Source: Streptomyces antimycoticus
GTDB lineage: Bacteria > Actinomycetota > Actinomycetes > Streptomycetales > Streptomycetaceae
Length of the DNA: 64,000 bases
NCBI RefSeq assembly: GCF_005405925.1
Contig: NZ_BJHV01000001.1
Span: 10,478,001 to 10,542,000 of the forward strand
Direction of reading: 5' to 3'
How positions within the stretch are numbered: the first letter of the stretch is position 1; the number at the start of each line of letters is the position of its first letter. The notes beneath the pieces were generated by a model that saw only the letters and a program-made list of their open reading frames with translations, was not told the origin of the DNA and did no database searches. Below are positions 51,522 through 60,027 of this stretch, in pieces. Both the position numbers and the translations under genes were made by a program.

Positions 51522-52979
51522 GGGCAGCACCCTGCACAGTGCGTCCAGTGCGCCTGCCCACGCGCTGTCCGAGGGCGCCGCGTAGTTGACCACCAGGGCG
51601 TCCCGTTCGGGCAACTGCCATCCGCAGTCCGCCACTTCGTAGCGGAACTGCGTCAACCCCCTGATCGCCAGACCTTGCCGGGCCGCGTCCTGGACCACCG
51701 AGCTCTCAGTTCCATGCGGGAGTTCGAGGACCGTCTGCAGTCCTGCAGCCATCCCGGTCACACGAATGCCGGGAGCCCTCTGGCGCAGGACCTCGACCAG
51801 CTGATCGCGGCGCCGCCGGTAACGCAGCCGCAACGACCGCACATGACGGTCGTACGCACCCGAGGCGATGAATTCCGCCAGCGTCAGCTGCTCCAGGGCG
51901 CTCGTCATGTAGTCGCCGTGCCCTTTGGCCGCCACGATCTGCGGGATGAGTTCCTCCGGCAGCACCATCCATCCGAGCCGTACCCCCGGCGCCAGGGACT
52001 TGCTCACGGAACCGAAGTACACCACCCGCTCCGGATCGAGGCACTGCAGGGCCCCCACCGGCTGACGGTCGTACCGGAACTCCCCGTCATAGTCATCCTC
52101 CAGGATCAGGCCGCCCGCAGCACGTGCCCACTCGACGGCCGCCGTGCGCCGGTCCGGGCGGAGCGCGACCCCGGTCGGGTACTGGTGCGCCGGGGTCATC
52201 AGCACCGCCCCCACGTCGCGCAGTCGCGCGAGGTCCTCGATGCGTGCGCCATGGTCATCGACGTAGAGGGGCGGGGTGTGCAGACTGGCGTTCGCCAGCA
52301 GATCGCGATACAGGTCGAGTCCGTAGGCCTCGACGGCCACCCCTCGCACCCGCCGCACCCTGAGCGCCTGCGCCATCAGCGCCAGGCCGTGGTGGAAACC
52401 GGAACAGATGACGATCCGCTCCGGCTCGGCGTACACCCCGCGGGCCCGGCCGAGGTAGTCGGCGAGTGCGGTGCGCAGCTCTATCCGGCCCCGGGCGTCG
52501 CCGTAGCCGAAGGCATCGTGTGGCGCGGCGGTCAAAGCCCGGCGAGCCGCGGTGAGCCACTGCGTGCGCGGAAAGGTCGCGAGATCCGGTGCACCGGTCC
52601 ACAGGCCATACCGGGAACGGGGCTCGTCCGGCTGCGTGCGAGGAGCGTCGGGCGCGGGCCTGTGCGGCTCGACCCGGGTGGCCACCCGGGTCCCGGATCC
52701 CTGCTGGGCGGTGAGCCAGCCCTCAGCGACCAGCTCGGAGTAGGCCTCGACCACGGTGTGACGCGAGAGGCCCAGATCAGCGCCGAGCGAACGGGAGGCC
52801 GGCAGCCGGCTGCCGGGCGCCAGACGCCCCGTCCGCACGGCCTCCCTCAAGGCGTCGGTGAGTCCTGCACGCAGCCCGGGTCCGCGCAGCTCCAGATGCA
52901 GGTCGGTACCGAACGCGGGAGGCGGACCGGCCGCGGAATTGGTCCGGACATCTGCCATGTAAATGAACCGTACTCCCAT
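51519..52979 (-). CDS. MocR-type regulator (GntR HTH fused to PLP aminotransferase domain)
   Basis: A 486-residue PdxR/MocR-like protein. The N-terminal GntR winged helix (about residues 35-105: LPASRSLGADLGLSRHTVVE, YSELVAEGWLTAQQGSGTR) is followed by a fold-type I aminotransferase-like domain. Its PLP Lys is in SVSKSLAPGVRLG and the phosphate region in LEDDYDGEFRYD. Such proteins often sense PLP or regulate vitamin B6 or transport genes. Its stop codon TAG lies within the CTAG at the IS5 right end, so the insertion may have supplied the stop and altered the last residues. An upstream ATG (52979) is used; ATG 52958 is an alternative. Confidence 0.85.
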   Translation of the reverse strand: MGVRFIYMADVRTNSAAGPPPAFGTDLHLELRGPGLRAGLTDALREAVRTGRLAPGSRLPASRSLGADLGLSRHTVVEAYSELVAEGWLTAQQGSGTRVATRVEPHRPAPDAPRTQPDEPRSRYGLWTGAPDLATFPRTQWLTAARRALTAAPHDAFGYGDARGRIELRTALADYLGRARGVYAEPERIVICSGFHHGLALMAQALRVRRVRGVAVEAYGLDLYRDLLANASLHTPPLYVDDHGARIEDLARLRDVGAVLMTPAHQYPTGVALRPDRRTAAVEWARAAGGLILEDDYDGEFRYDRQPVGALQCLDPERVVYFGSVSKSLAPGVRLGWMVLPEELIPQIVAAKGHGDYMTSALEQLTLAEFIASGAYDRHVRSLRLRYRRRRDQLVEVLRQRAPGIRVTGMAAGLQTVLELPHGTESSVVQDAARQGLAIRGLTQFRYEVADCGWQLPERDALVVNYAAPSDSAWAGALDALCRVLP

Positions 52980-53097
52980 ACGATCGACTGGCCAGTGGTC
53001 CCCTTGGGCCGCGCTGCCCCTACCGCAGCCTCGTCGCGGTGACGGACCGCACCGCGAGCGTGTTCGCCACGATCACGGACTAGGTGTGTTGTCCCGG

Positions 53098-53560
53098 AAA
53101 GAGCGGGACCGGCTACACCTTCCTGCACACCGCACTGGACGACCACTCCCGCCTGGGGAGGCTTGACGAGGAAGGCAGCCCGCGGGTCGACGTCGCAGGC
53201 GTGAGCGAGGACCGGAAGGTCGTGATCAGGAAGTCCTGCGAGTTCGACGGCAGGGTTGTCGATCTTGCCCCGGAGGGCGTCAGACTGATGTTCAAGACGG
53301 CCTGCATCGTCCTGCGCGACACCGGGCGGCGACCGGGGGAACTCTGTGAGTTGCGGGCGGACTGCCTGGAATTCGACGACGGCGAATACAGCCTGCTCCG
53401 GGACGACCGCAAGGCCCGCGGACCGCGCCGCCGACCGCCTATCGCATCCCAGACGATCGAGGCCATCAAGCGATGGCTGTAACGACAGGCCGAACTGGAG
53501 CTGCCCGCGGGTAGCCACCGCTTCCCGTTCCCACCGCGGCCCGCTGCCCGCGGCATCGCC
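53098..53560 (+). pseudogene. Fused scraps of IS481-type transposase and tyrosine integrase
   Basis: GTGYTFLHTALDDHSRL (53105-53160) matches the DDE core of IS481 transposases. It runs, after a junction near 53165, into GVRLMFKTACIVLRDTGRRP, GELCELRADCLEFDDGEYSL and RPPIASQTIEAIKRW, the start of a tyrosine recombinase catalytic domain with its first Arg (TGRRPGE). A stop at 53480 follows, after which RQAELELPAGSHRFPFPP continues. No intact recombinase remains. The flanking 52980-53097 and 53560-53885 show only short repeats. Confidence 0.65.
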
Positions 53561-53758
53561 CGTCTGGACGGCCCGGTGCTGTACCGGGCCCTTCGCGCCC
53601 GGGGGAAGGCCCCCTCTCCTCAACTCCGAGGAGACCGGCAAGGATGGTCGTCCGCTGTCGTAGCCGAGGGGGGTATTCGGGGCGTCCCGGTTGAGACCTG
53701 GCTTCTCCTGGGCCCAGCGGCCGCCCCAGGACGTGGCGTTGAAGGTGGGCCGAGTACG

Positions 53759-53807
53759 GAACGGCTGAACGGGCGCCCGTTCAGGGAACGGCTGGACGGG
53801 CGCCCGT
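53759..53807. repeat. 22-bp direct repeat with internal palindrome
   Basis: Two 22-bp units, 27 bp apart and differing at one base, each contain ACGGGCGCCCGT. The first extends to the perfect 16-bp palindrome GAACGGGCGCCCGTTC (53767-53782). It lies in the debris region 9-120 bp beyond the YjbR gene's end. Confidence 0.7.
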
Positions 53808-53885
53808 GGCTGGCGCGGGCAGCGCCAGTGCGGTGTTGCGCGCTCTGTCCTGGAGCTTGTCGCCGCTGATGGGGCATGACGAAGG

Positions 53886-54269
53886 TCAGGCGCGGCGGCC
53901 GTAGGTGCGCGGATCCACGGGCCGCTCGGACTTGGGAAGCCCGCTGACCACGAGACGGTAGGAGTCGATCACGAGCTCCTTCACCAGCTTCTCGTCGATG
54001 GTGCCCCCGCCTTCCACCGTGATCCAGTGTCTCTTGTTCATGTGATAGCCGGGGGTAACGTCTGCGTACTGCTCACGCAGGGCCGCGGCGTCGTCCGGAT
54101 CGGCTTTCAGGATCGCGACGGGGCGCCCCGGCATCTCGGTCATGAGCATGAAGACTTTGCCGCGAACCTTGTAGAGGCGCCAGTCGGGGCTCAAACGATG
54201 CTCCAGATCGGTGCCGGGCAGTCCCACAGCGTAGTCGCCGGCGATCTTCTGCAGCTCCTGTCCGTCCAA
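53886..54269 (-). CDS. MmcQ/YjbR-family protein
   Basis: A 127-residue member of the MmcQ/YjbR family, a double-wing DNA-binding-like fold. DGQELQKIAGDYAVGLPGTD, RLYKVRGKVFMLMTEMPG and GYHMNKRHWITVEGG are typical. I chose the TTG at 54269 because GAGGAG lies nine bases upstream and homologues start here; an ATG at 54350 would add 27 non-conserved residues overlapping a recombinase scrap. The molecular role of the family is unclear. Confidence 0.75.
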   Translation of the reverse strand: MDGQELQKIAGDYAVGLPGTDLEHRLSPDWRLYKVRGKVFMLMTEMPGRPVAILKADPDDAAALREQYADVTPGYHMNKRHWITVEGGGTIDEKLVKELVIDSYRLVVSGLPKSERPVDPRTYGRRA

Positions 54270-54365
54270 GATGATCAACTCCTCTATCGATCCGAGTGCC
54301 CTGACCGCCCGGCCAGGGGACCAAGGTGGCGTCTCCCGCGTGGCGGCCATGAACGGCGGCGGTCG

Positions 54366-54450
54366 GGTCCGACATGGCCGGCGAGCGCGGTGAGTTCGGC
54401 GGCGTCGCGGCCGAGCCCCTTCATCTCGTACACCGTGACGATGACGCGCC
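54366..54450 (-). pseudogene. Serine recombinase (resolvase) fragment
   Basis: RVIVTVYEMKGLGRDAAELT followed by ALAGHVG matches the middle of the resolvase catalytic domain, in which the R..R region is RLGRD-like. It is only about 28 residues and ends before the YjbR gene; a relic of a resolvase or phage integrase. Confidence 0.5.
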
Positions 54451-54477
54451 CGCCGGTCGGACTGTGGCCGTCACTGC

Positions 54478-55395
54478 CTACGGGCGTACGCGGATGACCG
54501 TCTTCCCGTTGCGCCGCGTGGTCGGGTTAAGGGCTCCAACGGCATCATCGAAGCTCGCGACGTCATCGATGTTTGTCCGTAGCCGTCCGTCCCGCACTCG
54601 CTGCACGATCTCACCCAGTTCGGCGCGATCGGCCTCGACAACGAAGTCCACCGCCAGGCCGTCAGCGGGCCGCGCCTCGACCGGGCCGACGATGGACACC
54701 AGCGTTCCTCCGGCCTTGATCAGGGCAGCGGACCGCCTCTGAACGTCGCCACCGATGACATCGAAGACCAGATCGACGTCGCCGACGTCTTGCAGCGCGT
54801 CGTTGTCGAGGTCGACGAACTCATGCGCGCCGAAGTCGAGCGCCTTCTCACGGTCGGCGGTGCGTCCGGTGCCGATGACGTAAGCGCCGGCCTCGCGTGC
54901 GAGCTGGGTCACCATCGTCCCGACGGCCCCGGCCGCGCCATGGGCGAGGACGGTCTGGCCGGCCTGAAGGCGGCCGTGCTGGAACAGCCCCTGCCACGCG
55001 GTCAGACCTGAGATCGGCAGGGACGCGCCTACGGTGAAGTCGACGTCGCCGGGCAGCGGCGCGAGGTTGCGTGCTTCGATCGCCACGTACTCCGCCAGGG
55101 TGCCGTCGCGGTGCCAGTCGGCGAGGCCGAACACCCGCTGCCCGACCGACAGCCCGGTCGTGCCGTAGCCGAGGGCGCTGACCACTCCGGCCAGCTCGTG
55201 GCCGGGGATCGACGGTGTCTTGTCACGGCCGGCGCGATCGGCCCAGGTCGATGGCCACTCCAGCTCCGTCGGGACGAAGCCCGATGCGTGAATCTGAACG
55301 ATGACGTCGTTGATCGCTGCGGGCGGCTCAGGCCGCTCGGCCAGCGTCATTCCGGCCGTTCCCGCGGCCTGGTCGGTTACCACGATGGCTTTCAT
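54478..55395 (-). CDS. NADP-dependent MDR oxidoreductase (zinc-lacking quinone oxidoreductase type)
   Basis: A 305-residue quinone reductase-like protein. PSIPGHELAGVVSALGYGTT, GASLPISGLTAWQGLFQHGR and the Rossmann AHGAAGAVGTMVTQLAREAG (near residue 150) identify it; no structural zinc Cys lobe is present. It is the last gene of a minus-strand operon with a nitroreductase, PEP-mutase-like protein and AhpD-like protein. Confidence 0.87.
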   Translation of the reverse strand: MKAIVVTDQAAGTAGMTLAERPEPPAAINDVIVQIHASGFVPTELEWPSTWADRAGRDKTPSIPGHELAGVVSALGYGTTGLSVGQRVFGLADWHRDGTLAEYVAIEARNLAPLPGDVDFTVGASLPISGLTAWQGLFQHGRLQAGQTVLAHGAAGAVGTMVTQLAREAGAYVIGTGRTADREKALDFGAHEFVDLDNDALQDVGDVDLVFDVIGGDVQRRSAALIKAGGTLVSIVGPVEARPADGLAVDFVVEADRAELGEIVQRVRDGRLRTNIDDVASFDDAVGALNPTTRRNGKTVIRVRP

Positions 55396-55449
55396 TGAGA
55401 TTGTCCTCTTCCTCGTATGTGTTGTGGGTTTGGGTTTCCGCGTGGGTGT

Positions 55450-56097
55450 TTAGACGAAGGTGAACAGCTGGGTGGGGTCGAATCGCGAGATCGGAGTGGT
55501 GTACTGCTTCTTGGGGTCGGGGTAGCCGAGGGCCAGCAGCAGCGTAGTGCTGTGTCCGGTCTCGCGGATCTTGAACGCCTTGTCGACGCTGGTCGGATCG
55601 AACCCCTCCAGCGGCGTGGCCTCGATGCCGAGCTCAGCGGCCGCCATCATGGTCAGGCCCACCGCCAGGTAGGTCTGCTTCTCCATCCAGTGGTTCAGGT
55701 CCTTGTAGCCATAGTTGCGCAGATTGAGGAAGTCTCGGGTCATTGATTCCCACAGCTCCTGCTTTGACAGGTCAGGGAACCGGCCGTCGGCCTTCTCCTT
55801 CGTGAACACCGCCTCGAGGTGGCTGTCAGGCACATCTGCCCGGGTGGTGAGGATGATGGTGTGCGACGCGTTCAGGACCTTCTCGCCGTTGTCCTGGAAT
55901 CGTTCGCCCAGGTTGTTGGCGAGCCGCTCTTTGCCTTCGGGCGTGGCGAGGACGTAGAAGTGGTTGGGCTGTACGTTCACCGACGAGGGCGTCGAGCGCA
56001 GGAACCTCAGCAGCTGCTGAAGTGTTTCCTCCGGAATGGTCTTGCTGGGGTCGAAGTACCTGGTGAGGTGCTTGTTCATGAGCTTGTCGAGGTCCAT
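55450..56097 (-). CDS. NfsB-type nitroreductase
   Basis: A 215-residue FMN-dependent nitroreductase. LMNKHLTRYFDPSKTIPEE, LRSTPSSVNVQPNHFYVLA (FMN phosphate region) and GIEATPLEGFDP match oxygen-insensitive NfsB-like enzymes that use NAD(P)H. It sits in the operon between the quinone reductase and the PEP-mutase-like gene, with gaps of 54 and 59 bp. Together they suggest a response to nitro- or quinone-type electrophiles. Confidence 0.9.
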   Translation of the reverse strand: MDLDKLMNKHLTRYFDPSKTIPEETLQQLLRFLRSTPSSVNVQPNHFYVLATPEGKERLANNLGERFQDNGEKVLNASHTIILTTRADVPDSHLEAVFTKEKADGRFPDLSKQELWESMTRDFLNLRNYGYKDLNHWMEKQTYLAVGLTMMAAAELGIEATPLEGFDPTSVDKAFKIRETGHSTTLLLALGYPDPKKQYTTPISRFDPTQLFTFV

Positions 56098-56156
56098 GTC
56101 GGCCTGTCTTCTATCTGTGACGAACGGGTGAGGGGCGGCGGTTCGCCAGGGGCGGG

Positions 56157-56981
56157 CTAGTTCTTGCCGCGGGCAAGTAGTTCGCTGATGCGCTCGAAGC
56201 TGATTCCTGTCGTCGCGGCGGTGAGGTCACCCGTGACGAGAGCCTTGGCGGCCTGTTCCAGTGCCCCCATCGCGTGGGTGTAGAGCGCCGGACCCAGGCT
56301 GATGCGCTTGACTCCGGCCTTCCGCAGTTCGGCGACGGTCAGTACCTTGTCCGCCGGCGAGATGAGGACGTTGACCGGCGTCGGCGCGACGGCGGTGACG
56401 ATCGCGGTCAGGGCATCGAGGTCGGGTGGGTAAGGGGCGTAGAGCACATCCGCGCCGACCTCGGCGAAGGCCGTCAGACGCCGGATGGTGTCGTCGAGAT
56501 CGGGCCGCTGCTGGATGAAGTTGTCGGTGCGGCCGGTGACGACGATGCGTCTCCTGGCCGCGTTGACGGCACTGCGCATGCGGTTGACGGCATCGTCGAA
56601 GTCGCGGATCGGTTGATCGGGATTGCCCGAGGTGTCTTCGATACCGATACCGGCCAGGCCGGACGCCACGGCGGCTTCCACGCTCGCAGCGACGTCTTCA
56701 GGCGTGTCGCCGTAGCCGTCCTCGAAGTCTCCGTTGACGGGCAGCCCGGTGAGCTGACCGAACAGCCGCGCGTGCTCGAGGTGCTCGCCAAGGGTGACTT
56801 CGTGACGCCCGTCGGACCGGCCGAGCGTGGCAGCGAACGCCGCGGACGATGTCGCGATCGCCTCGAAGCCGGCCTCGGCCAGCATCAGCGCCGAGAGGCC
56901 GTCCCATGCGTTCGGCATGACGAGGCCACCGTCGCGTGTATGCAGTGTCATGAACGTTTCATAGAGTTCGGAGCCCGGCAT
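56157..56981 (-). CDS. Isocitrate lyase/PEP mutase-family protein
   Basis: A 274-residue TIM-barrel protein of the PEP mutase/isocitrate lyase superfamily. PNAWDGLSALMLAEAGFEAI, VNGDFEDGYGDTPEDV (Mg-binding Asp region) and GIEDTSGNP are conserved. The catalytic Cys loop of isocitrate lyase (KKCGH) is absent, as in the 2-methylisocitrate-like, oxaloacetate-decarboxylase-type subgroup. The substrate is unknown. Confidence 0.85.
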   Translation of the reverse strand: MPGSELYETFMTLHTRDGGLVMPNAWDGLSALMLAEAGFEAIATSSAAFAATLGRSDGRHEVTLGEHLEHARLFGQLTGLPVNGDFEDGYGDTPEDVAASVEAAVASGLAGIGIEDTSGNPDQPIRDFDDAVNRMRSAVNAARRRIVVTGRTDNFIQQRPDLDDTIRRLTAFAEVGADVLYAPYPPDLDALTAIVTAVAPTPVNVLISPADKVLTVAELRKAGVKRISLGPALYTHAMGALEQAAKALVTGDLTAATTGISFERISELLARGKN

Positions 56982-57028
56982 ATCGAACCTTTCTCGAGTG
57001 ATCAGTCGGGGCAGCGAGGGGTTACCGG

Positions 57029-57610
57029 CTAGGTGCGTGCCTCGACGGGGGTCCCGGCGGTCAGCCGGGCGTACCGACCGAGGTTGACGGCGGGGATGTC
57101 GATGTCGGTCTGATTGACGTTGTTGAGGAAGTTGGTCAGCAGCACCTGCACCGCCACCGTGACGATCGCCAGGATCTGCGGGTCGGTGTACCCGGCGCCT
57201 CGCACAGCCGCCAGGTCGGCGTCGCTGACCTGCCCGCGGCTGTCGACCACCTGCTGGGCGAAACGAGCGACCGCGGCGCGCTTGGGATCGATCGAGCTCC
57301 CGGCCCGGGCCAAGTCGATGTCATCGCTCGACATACCACCGAGCTCGGACGATACGTACGTGTGTATCGCCAGGCAGTCATCACAGCCGTTGGCTTGCGA
57401 CACGGCGAGCGCGATGGTGTGCCGGGTCTTCGCGTCCAGAACCCGGCTCAAGGCGCCCTGCAGTGACATGACTACGTCGAGGACGGTCGGGTTCGACGCG
57501 AGAGTCGTGAACATGTTCGGGACGAAGCCGAACTGTGCGCCGATGGTGTCGAGGGTGCTCTGCGCGCCGGCGGGGACATCGTCGGGAGCGGGAACGGTCA
57601 GCCGTGACAC
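57029..57610 (-). CDS. Carboxymuconolactone decarboxylase/AhpD-family peroxidase
   Basis: A 193-residue all-helical protein. The CxxC active site ANGCDDCLAIHTYVSS (near residue 77-92) with the conserved His marks the AhpD-like peroxidase group. The GTG start lies at the divergent promoter with the TetR gene. It is the first gene of the TetR-controlled redox operon. Confidence 0.87.
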   Translation of the reverse strand: MSRLTVPAPDDVPAGAQSTLDTIGAQFGFVPNMFTTLASNPTVLDVVMSLQGALSRVLDAKTRHTIALAVSQANGCDDCLAIHTYVSSELGGMSSDDIDLARAGSSIDPKRAAVARFAQQVVDSRGQVSDADLAAVRGAGYTDPQILAIVTVAVQVLLTNFLNNVNQTDIDIPAVNLGRYARLTAGTPVEART

Positions 57611-57721
57611 CGCGGATCAGCCTCCGGTGGGTGGGTGAGTGGTGATCGTCGGACCCGGGTCGGGCTCGTGGTGCTGGAAAGGTCCAGTCCCCGCGGTGAC
57701 TGCGGCCTCATCCGTATTTTT

Positions 57722-57780
57722 TGGGCTGCCCGGCCCACTTCCTAGAGTTAACGTCACTCGGTCGTGGGCTGTCAAGCCCA
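57722..57780. promoter_or_regulatory. Paired TetR-type operators in divergent promoter
   Basis: TGGGCTGTCAAGCCCA (57765-57780) has perfect 6-bp arms, and TGGGCTGCCCGGCCCA (57722-57737) is a related copy 43 bp away. Both lie between the AhpD-like gene and the TetR gene, so one TetR protein could control both directions. Confidence 0.6.
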
Positions 57781-57800
57781 ATCTGGGGTTATCCTGGAGT

Positions 57801-58454
57801 ATGACCACCAACACGGCAGCTCCGGCGCCTGACAAGCTCACGGCCAAGGGGAAGGCGACGCGTGCCCGCATCTTGGAGCATGCTGCTGAGCTGATTTACA
57901 CAAAGGGTGTCCACGCGACGAACAACGAGCAGCTCCGCCGCGCCGCCGGCGTCAGCGGGTCGCAGCTGAACCACTACTTCCCGAGCAAGGAGAGCCTCGT
58001 CCTGGCAGTGATCGCCTGGCAGGCCGAGCGCGTCCTGACCTTCCACCGCAGTGAGCGGTTCGCCTGCTTCGACAGCCTCGACGCGTTTCGGGCGTGGGCG
58101 GATTTCTACGTCGGCTACGAGCGCGCTTACCAGGAAGGCTGCACCCTCGGCTCCCTCGCGAGCGAGATCATCAAAACGGACCTTGACGTTCACGACGAGC
58201 TCGCGAGTGTGTTCGACCAGTGGAGGGTCATCTTCCGTGATGGGATCGCGCGTATGCAGCAACTCGGCCGCATCAGCCCTGAGGCGGATCCCACGCGGCT
58301 GGCCAATCTGCTCCTTGCCGCCTTCCAGGGCGGTATGCTTCTCGCCCAGGTCGCGCGGGACATCGCCCCGCTGAAAGACGCGTTGCGGTCAGCCATCGAC
58401 TACGTGCAGACCTTCGCGAGGTCTCCCGACCCCGGCGTACTCCAGGCTCGGTAG
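57801..58454 (+). CDS. TetR-family transcriptional regulator
   Basis: A 217-residue TetR protein. The HTH covers residues 17-65: KATRARILEHAAELIYTKGV, NEQLRRAAGVSGSQLNHYFP. The C-terminal all-helical domain includes YERAYQEGCTLGSLASEIIK and the TetR_C-like LLLAAFQGGMLLAQVARD. GGAG sits directly before ATG 57801. It probably represses itself and the divergent nitroreductase operon through the TGGGCT sites. Confidence 0.88.
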   Translation: MTTNTAAPAPDKLTAKGKATRARILEHAAELIYTKGVHATNNEQLRRAAGVSGSQLNHYFPSKESLVLAVIAWQAERVLTFHRSERFACFDSLDAFRAWADFYVGYERAYQEGCTLGSLASEIIKTDLDVHDELASVFDQWRVIFRDGIARMQQLGRISPEADPTRLANLLLAAFQGGMLLAQVARDIAPLKDALRSAIDYVQTFARSPDPGVLQAR

Positions 58455-58628
58455 CCGCTTCCACGTGTATGGGTCAGCGGAGCTTGGCATTACGTGCTTG
58501 TCTGTCATCCGGGTGGCTGCCCTTGATCACGTGCGTCGCGTGTTGATCCGGGGCCAGACTCGGTCCATGGGTTCTCGAGGACGAGCCGGGATGGACAACG
58601 GCGAAGCGATCCCGGTGACTGCGACAGT

Positions 58629-58795
58629 GATCCTGGGCGCTTCGCCGCGAACCAGGCAGCCACGCAGCGCTTCGCGGCACGAGGTGACGTCCATCCCGTG
58701 GTCGCCCGTCGCCTGGCCGCCGAGGGTCCTCGGACCGTCGTCGACATCGGAGGCGGCAACGGCCTCCTCGCGGGTTATCTCGCCCGCGAGGAGGT
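58629..58795 (+). pseudogene. Class I SAM methyltransferase fragment
   Basis: DPGRFAANQAATQRFAARGD, HPVVARRLAAEGPRTVVDIG and GGNGLLAGYLAREE give the N-terminal part with the SAM-binding motif I (VDIGGGNG). It lacks a start codon and is cut off soon after. The rest of the gap 58455-58942 shows no gene. Confidence 0.6.
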
Positions 58796-58942
58796 GCCGC
58801 CCCGGCTCCGCGACGTACGACCCCGAGGTGCGCGTCGTCCGGCCGGCCGCGCCCTCGCCGCGCGCCTCGGACAGGTCGGGAGAGAAGAAGCGGGCGTATC
58901 ACCATCGGTGCGCGGAACGTATCGCTGCCGGCGCACCGCTGT

Positions 58943-59896
58943 TCAGCCGGTGACCACGGGGCACTCGCCTTCGCCCCGCTCGGGCAGGGCGGCCGCGGCG
59001 GTGTGGAGGAGGGCGATGGCCTGAGGGAGGAAGGGGTTGGGGTCGGTGGTACGCCGGGTGGCATAGACCCGGCGGGTGTGGGTGGAGTCGGTGAGCCGGA
59101 CCAGGCGGGTGCCGGATGCGTCGGGTGAGGCGGAGGTGTCCACGACGGCGAGTTCCGGTGCGATCGCCACCCCCAGGCCCTGCCGGACCAGTTCGTAGGG
59201 CAGGTTGTAGTCGTTCGTACGGAAGAGCACCTCGGGCAGGAACCCGCCGGCCGCGCAGATGTGGCGCAGGCACTGAGCGGCGTCGGTGTCCTCGTGGTAG
59301 CTGATCCAGCGCTCGTCCCGCAGGTCGGCGAGGCGGATGTGCGGCCGTCCGGCGAGGGGGTGTTCCGCGGGGAGGAGGAGGTAGAGCGGCTCTTCCCGTA
59401 CCAGCGTGTGTTCCAGGCCCTCGGGCCAGGTGTGCGGTACCACGCCGTACTCGAAGATCACGGCGAGATCCAGCCGCCCCTCCAGCACCGCGGGCACGGT
59501 GACCTGCGGGTCGCCTTCCTCGTAGCGGACGTCGACCTCGGGACGATCGCGGAGGAACCCCGTCAGCACCGTCGGCACCAGCCGGAACCCCGCCGACCAG
59601 AAGCTGCCCAGCCGCAGCCGCCCTCGCTCGGCTGCGGCGTAGGCGCGCATCTCGTTCTCCGTCGCCGACAGGTCGGCCAGCAGCCGTCCCGCGCGCAGGG
59701 CGAGCTGGAGCCCGGCCGCGGTGGGGCGCACGCTGCGCGGTGAGCGCTCGAAGAGCGGGACGCCCAGGGCGCGCTCGAGGGTGGAGATCTGCTGCGAGAC
59801 GGCGGAGGGGGTGTAGCCGAGGCGCTGGGCGGCCGTACGGAACGAGCCTGCGGCGACCACCTCGCATATCGCCTGAAGCTGCGGCGGAGTCAGCAT
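58943..59896 (-). CDS. LysR-family transcriptional regulator
   Basis: A 317-residue LysR protein. HTH at residues 3-62 (QLQAICEVVAAGSFRTAAQR, YTPSAVSQQISTLERALGVP, LFERSPRSVRPT). The substrate-binding domain follows, with GRLRLGSFWSAGFRLVP and EGRLDLAVIFEYG. ATG 59896 is used; a TTG three bases upstream is possible. It is divergent from the amino-acid ABC transporter operon. Confidence 0.88.
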   Translation of the reverse strand: MLTPPQLQAICEVVAAGSFRTAAQRLGYTPSAVSQQISTLERALGVPLFERSPRSVRPTAAGLQLALRAGRLLADLSATENEMRAYAAAERGRLRLGSFWSAGFRLVPTVLTGFLRDRPEVDVRYEEGDPQVTVPAVLEGRLDLAVIFEYGVVPHTWPEGLEHTLVREEPLYLLLPAEHPLAGRPHIRLADLRDERWISYHEDTDAAQCLRHICAAGGFLPEVLFRTNDYNLPYELVRQGLGVAIAPELAVVDTSASPDASGTRLVRLTDSTHTRRVYATRRTTDPNPFLPQAIALLHTAAAALPERGEGECPVVTG

Positions 59897-59898
59897 CA

Positions 59899-59932
59899 AA
59901 TGAACTTAACACTCCGCATGGAAACGTTCATT
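59899..59932. promoter_or_regulatory. Candidate LysR binding site
   Basis: AATGAAC (59899-59905) and GTTCATT (59926-59932) form a perfect 7-bp inverted repeat in the divergent gap next to the LysR start. The 20-base spacing is longer than a single LysR site, so two half-sites are possible. Confidence 0.45.
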
Positions 59933-60027
59933 CTCCCTGTTCTTGCCCAGGCCGCCGCCATCCCGCAGATTGGGCGTTCACCAGCCCCGCGCCGGTCCTC
60001 TGACCAGCGGCCCAGAAGGGAGGCACC

